DNA of 64,000 nt from Mixophyes australis (taxonomy: Eukaryota; Chordata; Amphibia; Anura; Limnodynastidae). The position numbers were made by a program, and so were the translations under genes. Each line of letters begins with the position of its first letter. Position 1 is the stretch's first letter. Location: the NCBI GenBank assembly GCA_036250195.1, contig JAVHZZ010000010.1, forward strand, positions 104,691,278 through 104,755,277, in the 5' to 3' direction. The notes beneath the pieces are model-generated. The model made no database searches. It was not told where the DNA came from and saw nothing but the letters and a program-made list of their open reading frames with translations. Shown here in pieces: positions 12,701 to 27,700 of this stretch.

Positions 12701-15700
12701 AATTCTCCGGACCCCATCTCGGAAGAATACGGAGTCTTTGCTCTGGTGGTGTTTATCTATCTGTGGAAACAAAAGCAGGAATCAGCGTTTACAGTCTTGT
12801 AATGATGGGAGGGAGAAGGATTGGCCAGCACAGAGTACGCTATGTAGCATCTACAGGAGCCCCCAACACAGGAGCCGGAATGAGACGGAAAAGGACATTA
12901 CCCAGAGTGCCAGAGACATGAAAATGCCCCTCGCTGACCCTCTCCAACACTAACAGCAGATGCAGCGCGATCACCAGATTGTTTTATAATATCTGTTATT
13001 TCTAAGCATTGCTTTACCCTCATCCTGCAGTTCCCAGGCGGACATAGAGCAAACTTGTATTAGATATGATCAGCTACATATATTAGATAATGGACGGAAG
13101 CATGAATAAAAGCTATGCAAACAGCAAACAAAGAAAAACAAAAATCTATTTGTGGACGGTTATGAAGTTTACAAATTGCAAAAGATAAAAAATAAAATAA
13201 AAAGATCTCTAAACTCAGGACACATTTTCCCTTATACAAAAGAACCTCTAAGACAAATCCACATCTACACACATAAATCAGATGTACATATACTATTAAG
13301 TGTAGCTATAGGGAGGGTTTTGGTCTGAGATCCGAGGACCTGGATTAATATATCATTTAACAACAGATGTCAATGGACAAATCCGTCAGATCCTATTTTT
13401 CAGCGGTTGGCTGAATGACAGACCCAATTACTGCGGTCGGCTAATGACGGCACAAGTCATTGTACAACTGCAAAGCCAATCGAAACCTGTTCCATCTCCA
13501 CCGCACGTTGGTTAGAATCCATTGTTTGGGCAATTAAGTTAGAAACTGGCACCGTCTGGAACAGAAATGGTTACGGTGTGGTCAGCTTAAACCTTCCCAT
13601 AAAACAGCAAACGCAACATTGATACCTGCAGACTAGAGGAATCTACAATATACTGAAGTTGGCAAATGGGGGCACAAAGGTTAGTATTGCTGTCTCACAG
13701 CTTTGGGGTCATGGGTTCAATCCCGACCGGGCCCGTATCTGTGTGGAGTTTATATGTTCTCCCCGTGTTCACGTGGGTTTCCTCCCACACTCCAAAAACA
13801 TACTAGTAGGTTAATTGTCTGCTGACAAAATGAACCCTAGTCTGTGTGATAGGGAATTTAGATTGTAAGCTCCAATGGGGCAGAGGCTGATGTGAATGAT
13901 AACAATTCTCTGTACAGCGCAGTGTAATATGATTGGCGCTATATAAACAATAATCATCAACAGCGAGAGATCACAGACATATAATCGTCGTTATAAAAAT
14001 ACACCTGGCTAAGATTCAGAGTTCACAGGCGACGTGTAACCCAACACCTGACAACCAGCCAACTTAGAGGCAATTAATCGTATATGAAATACCTCTCAGA
14101 CATGAGCTGTAACTAGAGAGTTTCCACAACTTCGACCTTTATGCTCAATGATTACCGAGATTTACCAGCTAAATGTATATTGGGAAAATATTAAACCAAA
14201 ACACACAAAGCTTTTAAAATACATCAATGCCCAGAAACCTGTGAAAATACCCAGCAGCACAAAGAATATTGTCATTGTTAACTGGAATCTCCCTTTAAGT
14301 CTATATTTAATATTCAAAATTGTCCAATTTCACAAATCTCTTCACACATTAAAGGAACCACAATACAATATAAAACAGTTGCTCAAGGTAAAACATATGC
14401 AGATATAAAATACATTTTAAGAGCTTATCTGTATAGACACTACACAAAAAGGCTTTCCTTATTGGGGGAAGCTTTTTCTCCTATGCACATTTCCTGTGAA
14501 CAGGTTCATACTTGCAGGCGGTTAAGCATTTCTGTTGGGCATTAATAAAAAGTGAAAGCTGTATGAATGGGCCGCTCAACAGATGACGGCAAGGACCTCA
14601 TTATTAGTACGGATATCATTACACAGAGGTCTCTATGTCACCGGTACTACAGGTCAGATCTACAACCACCCATCAATACATTAACTGCAGAGAAGCCTGC
14701 AGAAGTGTGGGAGGAAACCGGAGCACCCGGAGGAAACCCACGAAAACATGGGGAGAACATATAAACTCCACACAAATAGGGCCATGGTCGGGAATTGAAC
14801 CCCAGTACTGTCAGGCAGAAGTGCTAACCACTGAGCCACCGCCCTGCTCATGCCAGAGATAGACTACATTCTATTGGACACTGGCTCTTTTTGGGATCCC
14901 AGAATAATGACATATGGCGACTGATGAAGGCACTGGGAGTTCACAGCCAGATCTATCCATGTATGTGTTGTTCTCAGATAAGTAACACGCAGAGCGGAGT
15001 CGTGTGAGAGGACACGTGATCTGCAGGACAGGCAGGAAGCAGACTGGGCTGCATCTTACTGCAATCTGACCTGCAAAACATTTGTCAGACCAGAATAATG
15101 TACGTAGCAGAACCAAGTACAAATGTATAGACAGAAGGAGTAGAGAGCACTGAAAGGAAAATCCTCCAGCACTAAGCAATTCATAAATCTGAAAATACTA
15201 CATTTTATTGCACTTAGTCAGCAAATACTTGTCTGTGACTTAGAATATAAATATGTAGTTTATCACATCCTGGGCCTGGGAGGTCAGACCGCTCCTAACA
15301 AAATGTTCCCCTGGACGGTTCCCCTCTCCGCACACCTCGGCTGCGCAGGCGTCTAGTGAGCGAGCGTCATGAAGCGCTCTGGGCTGACCATCTACACACT
15401 GAAGGGAGAACAGGGCACTTTGAGGTGCACTTCGTACATGACTCACTATATTTATATTTGACGTCACAAAAATGTTTTTGTCATTGATGGACGGCGGCAA
15501 CAAAATGTAATTGTTCATATGGCTCAGTGGTTGAGATCGATGGTACAGAGAGCAGAGGAACTACGTTGTCTTTATAGATGGGAAAAGACGAAGGGTGAAG
15601 GAGAACAGTATGATCTCCGGGGAAATATCAGGTTACTGAATCCTTTATTATATTCCAACTACCACATCATACTGTGAGATTCTCTATCACAATGTGCCGC

Positions 15701-18700
15701 ATTAAAGGGTGGATGCTTCAAAGGCAAGAAAATTAACAAGATGGATAAACAAACATTGTTTCATATAGCAGATGTGTTAGTCACAATGTTCCTGCACTAG
15801 TGTGTTAGGCGATGTCTTTCCTGTCATATTCCTATCTCCTGATATACTCTGTGCTGCTGGGGACCCTGCTCCTTCCACTATTTAACCCTCAGTCTGTGGC
15901 TTCCTGCTGCCCCCATTCCCCTCCTTACATCATGTCACTGTCCCTGTCACATGCAGCCCTGTCCTCACTAACTCATCACTCATCTCCTAATATACTCTGT
16001 GCTGCTGGGGGACCCTGCTCCTTCCACTATATAACTCTCAGTCTGTGGCTTCCTGCTGCCTCCATTCCCCTCCTCACATCATGTTACTGCTCCTGTCACA
16101 TGCAGCCCTGTCCTCACTAATATGATCACATGAGTAGACCAGATCCTGCTGCTGTGAACAATCCGATTATCCGGCTATGGTGTGTTCTATCGCCACCCAC
16201 AAAGAAATCTATAGGCTCATTATAAAACTAACGAGCGTATCGTCTGTAGTTGGCTTTAGATCTTTTTAGTCTACAGTTATTAATCTTAAATCATGTCAAA
16301 ACCACAACGGCAGCAGAAGACCTCTGTACCAAGGGATAGGTCTGACAGGCTTAATACAAATATTATAGATTTTGCATCTAGTTTCTTTGCTAATAATTCA
16401 GTTCCAAATTCCATTAAAATAAGCAGAGACCAGAGTTAGTACATTACCGCAGACACGCACCAGTATAGTAACATGCAACGGGTTTAGTCAGACTTTGCTG
16501 TAACGAGGGCTCATTAGTTCGGACCCAAGAGGTTCCTGGTTATAAACCCAAGTCTTCCATCCACATGCACTATATATATATATATATTAATATTAGCTTC
16601 TCCATTCACAAACAAAACATTAAAAAAAGGACAATAGACCTAAAAAATACAGTTGTGTTTATATAATAGCTACTAACAACAGTCACATGTAAGAGATTCA
16701 AGAGAGCGTAATGGTTCAAATGACACTGAAAATGGCTGATAACAGGGAATAGCAGCTCATACCTGGCACATTATAAAGCTGCCGGTACATATAGCAATTC
16801 GAGGGTCAATTTGTGGAGGCGTTGCCTAAAGCAACCAATCAGATTCTAGCTTATTTTCTGGAATGTAGTAGAGAAATGATAGCTGCAATCGGATTGGTTG
16901 CTTTGGGCCACACCTCTACTTTTCCTTTTTAAAAGGCTTGATAAGTCTACCCCAATGTCAGACAGGGTACGTCGTGATTGTATCTCACGTTCAGAGAACA
17001 TATGTAAACTTTCCCAAATATAGATGTAAATGTTATTAGTAGCTTGTATTTTCGGTTTATTAGGCCCTTTAAAAACACACTACATCCAATCAAACCACCA
17101 AATCGTCTTGTACCCGTAGGCGACTCTTCAGGAAAAGACCGTGCTTGCGCCATTTCTGTGGAGTAATTAGCAGAAGTTTCAGAATCTCAACCGAAATAAT
17201 AAAACGTCTTTTCAACAAAGCACAAAAATTCCAAACTTTAAAAAAAACAAAAACGATTAATTCCATAATAGCCAAGAAAGGACCTTGCACTCAGCTACGT
17301 TCGCTTATAATCTTCAGCAACAATAGTCTAACATTATCCCCGGAGATTGTTACCTAAACATTGTACGTGTGTCGCTTCTTACTCATTTAGAAGACGCACA
17401 TAAGATACACAGGGATAGGACCCAGGGGAATAGGTTTAGTATCTGCGGAAGACGATAGACATTCCTGGAATATTTCTGCTTGTAGTCGCAGGGAGAACAT
17501 GAGGACATGAATTATCTCAATGGTGAAACCAGGAGAATGGAATTACTAAACGAGAGATAGAGATGATTTCCTGGTACCCCAGAGAACTGCACGGAGACAC
17601 TACGTACATGTAGAGAAGATGAGTGATCTTATAGCTATGTAATGACTTTGTCAGCTCTTCCCACCTAAATAACCAGATGTGGTGCCCATCGGTAGGATAT
17701 ACTGTCCAGATGTACTTGGGAAAACCAGAAGACTTGTACAGTTAACTTGCAGTCGAGTTGCTGTGGTCGAACGACGATGTCCGTTCTCTAGATAGAGCAG
17801 ATACCACGCAACGCTCATTCTGGTTTCTTCCTAACAGCTTGCATTGAAGATACATTCTTCTATTTATAAAACGTTGGGTGATGGCACCAGCGAAGGTGAC
17901 GTTCTACAGTGTGGTGGCTGAAGAAAGATCGTCAATTGAGGTCTCAGGTTTTCAGAGAAGGGGGAACTGTATTCTTTTGGCAAGTGGATAGGGGCAGCAC
18001 GGTGGCTCAGAGGTTAGCACTTCTGCCTTACAGCACTGGTGTCATGAGTTCAATTCCAGACCATGTCCTTATCTGTGTAGAGTTTGTATGTTCTCCCCGT
18101 GTTTGCGTGGGTTTCCTCCGGGTGCTCTGGTTTCCTCCCACACTCCAAAAACATACCGATAGGTTAATTGGCTGCAATCAAAATTGACCCTAGTCTCTCT
18201 CTGTCTGTGTGTCTGTTAGGAAAATTTAGATTGTACACTTCAATGGGGCAGAGACTGATGTGAGCGAGTTCTCTGTACAGTGCTGCAGAATTAGTGGCGC
18301 TATATAAATAAATGGTGATGATGATGATGATGAAGTAGATCCCTGGTTGCCTCTCCAGTAAGACCCATACTCTCACCGGCCATGGCAAATTTGTAGGTCT
18401 GGGGTGCAATCAGATTGGGTTCTCCAGATAATGTTTTCTTTGGGCACTAAATTGTATATAAGCGACCAGAAAAACAAAAACATAACAGGTCACTCGGTCC
18501 ACCTTTGCCAGTTCATTGCCAACAACATAGCTTTATGTAGCAAAGAAAAACAGGGATTCTCCATGACCTCGTTCCCCCTTCCCCTGGGATCAGAGCACTT
18601 CATAAAGAGCCCTCTGCACTATGCCCGCTCCTGGGCAGGATACAGGAGAGCCGGGAGGAAGACATCCCGGAAACAGCCACAGCGTAAGTTGATAGCTAAA

Positions 18701-21700
18701 CTCAGAAGGTGAATAGGGAGCTGGTACCAGGTCGGCTTCCTCTATACCTCACAGCTCCCCTACAGGAGCCAGCCCGGGAGAAAACAAAGGCCACGCTCAG
18801 GGCAATATATAGTATAATAAACTAGAAGAAGAGAAATTGGTGACAAGGGGTCTATTAACGACCCTACGCATTTTTCTCTATTTCATTTACTTTTTATCGT
18901 AGTGATGAGAAATGAATTAACGAAGCTATGTATAAAAATTGTTCAGCCAGGACAGGGGCTCTGAGAAGATCCGGTCTTGGTGAAGAACCGATACTAAAGT
19001 AAAGTGAAGCTTTTCAGAGCTTGATAAATTGATCCCCAGGAGAATTATGGGGTCTCCACATTTCTGAGATATCTAATGCTAGAGATACATCTCATATTTC
19101 CTGCGTTAGGACTGTTAAATAACCCACATACATAAATTTGTCTAAACCACGCAGAACATTTCCTCAAGGTTTTTGGCTTAGTAAATAGACTCCAAGATAT
19201 TGGTTTGTAAATGAATATTTGCTATTATGGGCAGCACAGTGGGTCAGTGGTTAGCACTTCTGCCTTACAGCACTAGGGACAGAAGTTCAATTCCTGACCA
19301 TGGTCTTATCTGTGTGGAGTTTGTATGTTCTCCCCATGTTTGCATGGGTTTCCTCCGGTTTCCACCCACACTCCAAAAACATACTGGTAGGTTAATTGGC
19401 TGCTACCAAATTGACCCTAGTCTCTCTCTGTCTATATTAGGGAATTTAGACTGTAAGCTCCAATGGGGCAGGGACTGATGTGAACGAGTTCTCTGCTGCG
19501 GAATTAGTGGCGCTATATAAATAAATGATAATAATATTATCAGAGCAGTGTACCCGGTTTTATATTTAAAAGAAAAATGGAAAATCAAGGCAAAGGAAGG
19601 ACAGGGTGTAAAGAGCAGCTCTGTCTTCCTAAGTATTTCTCTGGAGCTCTTCCAGCTCAAATGTTATTTGACATCACTGGAAAGCAGTAAAAGGAACCAG
19701 TGTTTGATACACTGGAAAATGTAGAGGTGTAAATAAATCTGAAAACTCTCTGGCACCATCCTCCTTTCTGTTGACCTTTATGGTTGTAGTTACTTTGAAA
19801 ATAACTGACGCGTTTTGCAGTCAGCGACACAGCCGACAAGAGTAGAACGGCTTCGGATCTAGCAGTGGCTAGTTAGATTCTGCTCAGACATAGATCCAAG
19901 AAATGAATAATTCCAGCATTATTATTATTATTATTATTAATATTTATTTATAAGGCGCTACAAGGCATCCGCAGCGCCGCACAGAGACAAACAAAATCAC
20001 AATACAATGGGAGACAGCACAGTACAGTAAACACAGCAACTCAGTACGCTCAATGCACAGCTAGAGAGGGCGGGGAAGGGGGAGGGAGGATCCGAAAACG
20101 ACGGGGCCCAAGAAGGGGGGCGCGGAAGACAGGGAGACCCCCGGGGGGGAGGAGGGAGCGAAAGTGGACGTGGGGTGGAGGACCTTTGAGGAGGAGGGCT
20201 AAGTAGCTGGAGAGCAGAGTTAGAAGTGGTGGAAACAGGAGGAGAGATGGCCCTGCTCAGAGGAGCGTACAATCTAAGGGGAGGGGTGGACAGACAGAGA
20301 GACGCAGGGGAGAGAGGGAGAGTAGGGGGACAGAGGCAGAAGATAAGGTAGGAAGTTAAGTGGGAGACAGAAAGGCTTTAAGAAAAAGGTGTGTTTTCAG
20401 GGCCCGTTTGAAGCTGGACAGATTAGGGGAAGTTCTGATGGAGGGAGGGAGCTGAGGTTTCTTCACCAGATAATATTACATTAGGAGTAAAAGCGAAACG
20501 CAGTGTGTTCTACCATTAATAGCAATCAGGCTATCTATCCTGGGGCTGGTTTCCAATGTAGTAGGGATACCCCGGCCCGTTGTCCTCCTCTTTAGCGAGA
20601 GCCAGCACAGGCTATGTAGCACTACGGCTGATTGAGGAATTTAGGGGAGGGGGAAACGCTGTCTGATTTAATCATATTTATACTAACGCAGCTTCTCTTA
20701 CTCATTTCAAAAGCCAATTCATTTTTCATTAAAACGAATGAGCCATTGCAACAAAATGGAAAAGTTCTGTGCCACTTGGTCACGTGACCCGCATATCAGA
20801 CACGTGACCCACATATCAGACATGTGCACAAATGTATAGCGTTTATATAGGTTGTCACATGTACTTTGCAGCAATACTGGGAAACTGGCCTTGAGTACGA
20901 AGCAACAACAAGTCGCGTAGAGTCTTAAGAGGTCAGAGGACGGCCGTTTATAGGGTTACATTGTTGTGCAGAGATAATTCCATACGTTTCCTGGAGATAA
21001 CGGATAAGACAATTATAAAGAAATGTAACGACTTCATCTGTCATTTATTCAAGGACAACACCCTCTTACTAATCCTTTATGCAGCTTCTTTGACCATACC
21101 TCTCAGGGGGCAGAAGTTACTATAATACAGTTGTCCTGCACATACAGTACTAAGGTAACTATCAGTTCCCAGCACCAGCATTTAATTATGAATCCACCTT
21201 TACAGACTTGTTTTGGTCTCCCAGCCATCGGGGCTCAGGGTATTCAGAACAGCACATTCTCCGCTTTCTATAGCTTTTCCTCATTTGGGTTTGGTTAAAG
21301 GACCCAGTTGACCAGCTTAACCCTTTCAGCCCCAGAGCAGATTTGCCTGTGCAGCTCCGAGGCGGCCAATTCAGCAGAATTTATGCAGCTGGTTTCACCT
21401 AAAGTTGTTCACTTGTCCTATAGGGCTGGAGAAGGGAGCTGGGGGCTTGTAAAGTTACAGTAAAAATGAATTGACGTTTCCCTGCACTTTGGGCTCCAGA
21501 GGTGTGGCCCTAACGTGGAAGGGGAGTGACTATCAGCATTAATTAGTATACAGCCACATCCACTAAATAACAGGTTATATCTGGTTTCCTGAGAGTTTGC
21601 CCAAGGATCCACACTAAATCAGCAACTTACAATAGTACAGTCGCTCCAACTTTTGAGTGGGAAGGTCAGACCCCTGGGTCACAGGAGATACATCAGGCAC

Positions 21701-24700
21701 GCCCATCAGAGACTCCCTTACACTTAGGGCTAGATTTACTAAGCTGCGGGTTTGAAAAAGTGGGGATGTTGCCTATAGCAACCAATCGGATTCTAGCTGT
21801 CATTTTGTAGAAGGTACTAAATAAATGACAGCTAGAATCCGATTGGTTGCTATAGGCAACATCCCCACTTTTTCAAACCCGCAGCTTAGTAAATCTAGCC
21901 CTTAGAGGTTACGGTACCAGTCCCATTGTAGACGTGGGGTACAAAAAAGGCTTCAAATAAACGAAGTTGAAAAATGAAAACTAAAATGTGTTTACGTCCA
22001 TACATTACATGAGGTTCTGCGACAGTTAATGACAGCCATACGATAAACGCTTAAACTAAAACCAGAGGTAGAATTATCCTTCCACGTAACTGGAGAGCCC
22101 AGGGGTGGGGGGTTGGGGGTACTCAGGGTGCCGAGAGATTTCTAAGAGGACGCAGTGTGTTTTAGTTACACAATGTGGTCACACCTGTCCTGAACCTAAT
22201 ACTTTATCACATTTTATTTTAAAAATAATTATTCAGACCCGTGTAGCTGTCCTCCATATCCAACTTGTGTCAGGAGATTCCCCAGGGTCCAACAACGGCT
22301 ATTGCTCAGGGAGTACTCGCCTTTAAAAGCTGTCTGCAGGCAGGAGTCATCCCAGGTAAACACAATGAGCATGTTAAAATGTAGTTGGAATTAAATGTTT
22401 CTGTTTAGCCTAGGACTGGCCAGAGAGGAAGACTTTGGCATGAGTTGGTCCCGTTTTTTAGTACAGAGTACAGCTTAAAGTATCATTAATAAGGTCATTA
22501 ATTAAAGGCGAGTTCAGAGGATACAATGTTTTGGGGGGTTTTTTTGTTTGCAGACATCGTCACCCCTGACATATACAACCAATATAACTCACAGCATCAA
22601 TGTCCGAGTGTAGTGCAAGAACCAGAACATTTTATATAGAAGGATTTAAACATGAAAAATGGAAAGCAAGTATTCCCCGGACATGAGAACATCACCCATT
22701 TGACAGGAGAACACATTTAGGGGGAGATCAATTAGCCGCGATGTTCCCCAGCACATCGCGGCTGCACATTATTACCATCACTACGGTAAAAACCTCCGCT
22801 CAGTTTTCCTCGCACCTCTATGGGGCGCAAGGAAAAGCGAGCAGATATTTCTGTTAAAATCTCTGCCACTAAGCGGCTCCGGAATGCCCGCGAGACGCTT
22901 GTGGCGAATTGAACCCCTTCCCCCCTTAATCTAAAGTTTCTACAAACGATACCAGATGTGAATGGATCCAGGGTCCAGAATTAGTACTAAACAAACAAGT
23001 TAGTGCACCAATGACCAACACAACACCAACACCACCCAACGCCTCTCACCTTAATGCAAGTGAACGCATCCCAATATTTCCTTCCATACACACAACGATT
23101 CCCAGCACTGGCACAATCTGCGGGATTAAGTCCCTGCCAGCCGTAGCTGTAATGTTACTGGGGAGTTGTAGGAGGTTACAGTGGGTGATCTCAGAGGACA
23201 ATAGATTGCACTGCGCAACGATAAAATAGCCATTTTGTACGCTGAACCAATGTCCAGTCCATCAATACACTTGGAGCGTTAGTGCAGCTTACAAAATAGC
23301 CATCTCCAAACTACGTGGGCAATGATTACACCGAGACCGATGCCAATTCCAGCATAGGGGGCACGGAGGTCTGGACAAGATGTGTATGGAAGGGAGATTG
23401 TTGGTCTGCGTCACTCGCGCCACTAGACACCACTAGACATGCAACTACGGCACTGACCGCTACCACACACCATGCAACGGGTTATCGCCGCTTACCCTCT
23501 GGTGATTGGTGATGAGAAAGGAGCTTTCTGTACTGCTCAGGCCCTGAGAGCGGCATCATGGGAAAAATATACAATGCGGTTAGTAAAAATGTGCAAACGA
23601 AAAAAAAAAAAATGGTTCTCATCCATATTTCAGCACAAACACGTGAGATTAGCGAGGCCGACGGGAGATGGTGGAGCAGAGATTTCATGCCATGCAGGAG
23701 TTATACCAATCTATACAGCTCAACCCGTTGGCGTGATCTCTTACAGCGAGATATTACACTTCATTGAACAGTCAAATATAACTTTTTACACAGAAAAGAT
23801 CAAATAAAGTGGATTAGAACAGAAGATTTTAATGTTCTTCAGCAAAATTATATTCACATTCCGCAATTTGTTAGGGTTACAGGGGAAACAAAAATGCACA
23901 ACTAAAAACAATTAGTCTTCATATTATTGTCTGTAAACCTTGACATGCACAGTGCTGTACATACAACTCCTGGATTAAGACCGTGGATATCACACTTCAA
24001 AAAGCGAAAGGGATCTTTACAGTAAGAGCAGTAAAAGATCCACAGTACAAAAAAAGACATTAACATACACATCCAAAGTTTATTTTATTTTTTTAGAAAT
24101 GGTGGTTAGTGGTTTCATCACAGTTATTTATTAATACTTGTGTATTAAGAGAACAAAAGACATGTAACTCATTAGAGAAGACAGTTGAGCCCCGTGGCCC
24201 TGCCTCAATCTGCCCCAGGTGTGGGCAATATACCGGTAATTTAGTAATACATAGGTAGAGACAGAGAGACAGAGAGACAGAGAGACAGAGAGACAGAGAG
24301 ACAGAGAGACAGAGAGACAGAGAGACAGAGATATTATTTTAATTTGCGGAATAAGACGGTGGCATTGGCACATTTTCAGAGCTATTGGCAGCTTTGTAGA
24401 GGGGCACTCAGATACTTTCCACTCCGCACCTTGATCTGCACTCAGTGCAGAGAGGACGGCACACAGAACCCCGTACACCTGTAAATTAACACCTTTAATG
24501 CACACACATAGATGGAGTCATATTAAAACACTTGGGAGAACGTACTTTGCTTTGTAGGAATTATCCAGAAAGAGCTGAGGGGTGTCTCTCGCTCTCTCTC
24601 TCTACACTCTGGTGCGATAAGAAAATACTTTTGTCAATATTTGCAACGGCTTCAACAATGTTGGATTGTTTCCCTGGTAGAAGCCGGCCCTGCACTGAGG

Positions 24701-27700
24701 TTACTGCCAGAACTCGCACCGCAGGACAGACCATTAGTCACTTAATCTGATTTCCTGCACTTTCTGTTAACCCTCTTTCAGCGCGGGAACAAATTAGCAC
24801 TTTAGGAGGCCTCACTATATCTCCAATTTTTCACTCTTTTGGTTATAACATTTTTATTTTTCACTGTACCAAAGCAGTTGCTTTTTTCAGAACAGATTGT
24901 GCTTCCTTTAGATATAATAGAAGAGGAAATCATCTTTTGAATTTATTGGGCATATGGTGTGAGGCGCATGCGCCCTCCCTCGGATCACCCTTACTGTGCA
25001 TTGCCTACGTCCACAGAGATCCCTGCGGTATCGCTTTCTCCATGTCTCTTGCAATTAGAAACAATTAGCCAATTATCAATCCGGTTATCCAAGAGTTTCC
25101 TCCCGGCTCAGTGACATTCTAAGTTGCCGCCATACAATCCATTCCCTTGTTAAAACATTTCTGTTTCTCTCCTACAAAACTGCTGGGTTCAGACTCCTTT
25201 ATGGTTTAAATAAAAATAAGGCACACAACAAACAAAGAGGGGTTTGCACTGTGTCTTGCAATTTGGAGTTGAAAATGAATGAAAGGTAACATTAAATTGG
25301 TTTCCACACCCGATGGCACAAGTTTTACTCGCCCCACGATATTAAATAACCAATGAGAAGATATAAGACGGACGTTCACCTACCTCGGAGTTTCCGGGCT
25401 GCTCGGAATCCGCGTTTGAATTAATTTCATACAGTGGCCCGTTGACATCTTCACCTAGAAGAAAAGATAATAGTGATAAATAAAACAGCTACTTTCCAGA
25501 TTTGGGAAGATGACACCACAGATTAGTAGGAAAACCCGATTCATATGTAGTAGATGTATGATAACGACTGGATTAATCACAAGAAAAAGATAGGCAATGC
25601 CAAGAGCCCAATACTAGATTATTCTGCCGCTGATGTGGTTACTGCAGCTTTGGTAAAAAAAAGTGAAGTGAGATGGGGTATTTCCTCCAGACTCCATTAC
25701 AAACAGAAGATGACAGCTCGCAAACTGTAGCCAACAGTTGCTGTTAATGAGAGTCTAAAAGGTGAAACCGCAAAAGACTTCCACTTCTAACTGACAGCAT
25801 GGGTTATACCCCACATTTGGCCTTAAGAGGAGATGCCAATGTTGGGGTCCATGTACCCACACAGTCCCCTTAGTTACACTAGCAGGGGAAAAAAAAATGT
25901 GGCGCTGTATGAAAAAATTGTGTGGCTGGGTGTTCGGGCTCAGCACCAGGAACGGACCACGTGTGGCAGACGTTAGAATAGGCCAGAGACGCTGCACCAA
26001 AATGATGACATTAATAAAACACACAAACTAAGTAAACAAGAAACGGATTAAACCTCACAATGGCTGCACAAACTGTGTGCAACACAAGGGCATGAAAACA
26101 GAGTCGGTTACATACACACAACACCACAAGACGGGCAACCTACACACACAACACCACAAGACGGGCAACCTACACACACAACACCACAAGACGGGCAACC
26201 TACACACAACACCACAAGACGGGCAACCTACACACAACACCACAAGACGGGCAACATCATTGAAGAACAGATCCCAGACAGAAACCCGTCTAGTTTTCTC
26301 CTGCTGACCACACCTGAGAGTCGGCGGCATCATTAAATGTTATCTAACCCATCAGCTCACCTCCGCTTGCCGAAAGAGGGAAAATGTACCCTGCTATAGT
26401 CAGTGGGCATCCTACCTTCTGCTCCTCTCATGGCACTGCCCATGAATCTGGCGGAGGCCTACAGGTATATAATTCCCTGTACCAAGGACAGCAGATTTGT
26501 TGACAAGTCAACGCCAGAGGCTGCAGAATGTAGATTACAGTAACCACCTCGTCCTTATTAATGGGGCAGAAATATATAACCAAGAAAGAGAGGCCAGATC
26601 GTGTCATGAGAGGTGACGAGCCTAGTGCAGACCTACAAAGCTTCAACAGAGATATCCTCCATCTAATGCAAGTTAAAGCTCTACGGAATTTTCTGGTGCT
26701 ATATAAATAACTGATGATGATGATGATGAAGTTGGGCTAACGGCAGCTTATGTCTGATTGGTTACAATGAGTCCTAGTTCTTTGCCGCAGTTATTACGCA
26801 ATAAAAACAAGTTATTGCAGAAACACAGACATGCTCTGATTTCATGCGTATTTGCAGACATGTTAACGTTGGGCCGCAGATGGATTCTGTATTCAGCATT
26901 CTCGTCATCCGTACTCAGATAACACAAATACCCATCAAAACAGAGGAACTTCCTGCGTCTTACACCCAGAGAGGTCTGTGTCAGTACGAAAGGGAAATAT
27001 TACTTCTATGAAAGTCACAACTGTAGAAGCTTCGAGAGGATGATGTTAATGGGGCGGGAACAGGACAGTCATAGGAAGGGTGGAATTATTGTAGTAAAGG
27101 TGGATAAGGCATAAACTAGACCAGGTCTGGTCTACTTGTGGCTCCCCAGGTGTTGTGAAACTACAAACCCCAGCATGCTTTGCCAGTAAATACCCAGCTG
27201 TCCTGGGGATGACAATTGTCTCAATTATGCAACAGATAACATGTTAAGAATCGCTAAGACATTAGCTATAAGAGATAGAGACCATAGATGTTGTAAAGTG
27301 CTACAGAATTTTCTGGCGCTATATAAATAAATGTTGATGAATGTTATAGAGGGTCCTCTGTCTGGGCACATAATATAAAGTAAACGTGTGATGTTGCACC
27401 CAATCTAATGCATTTAGTATGTTGAAAGAGAAGAAATACTAAGGGTGGGGGGGACTAAGCAGCGCTTTGTGGATAACTTTTTAAGTTTTGTAATACACGC
27501 TCGCTTTATATCCAAACTAAAGAAAAAAAATCTGCAACGGTCACACTGCACAAATGTAACGTTTAAAGAAGCCAGGGTAGACCTGCGCCCATTCACCTCA
27601 TGTCATTTATTTTGGCTATTGGTCTACCTGGCTCCTGCTCAGTTATAGATCCCGCCGATAGGGAACTTGTGCGTCATGTAATCAACGCCCCTCGCTCAAG

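Larger units (their letters stand above)
12761..25383 (-). other. ano5 intron 3 (12.6 kb)
   Basis: Contains four SINE copies or pieces, the 145-bp repeat (15831-16125), hairpin MITEs (about 16800-16955 and 21727-21901), a LINE 3' end (19921-20475), tandem E-boxes (20780-20827), a possible TIR element (22720-22930) and an 8-bp microsatellite (24257-24330). Nothing is recognised in 12770-13660, 14100-14690, 14860-15820, 16130-16790, 16960-17980, 18340-19220, 20480-20760, 20830-21720, 21910-22710, 22940-24250 or 24340-25380. Confidence 0.6.

Noticed and set aside
24131..24505. 124-codon minus ORF with repeated Leu/Ser/Cys/Val
   Set aside because: Generated by the (GACAGAGA)n microsatellite.
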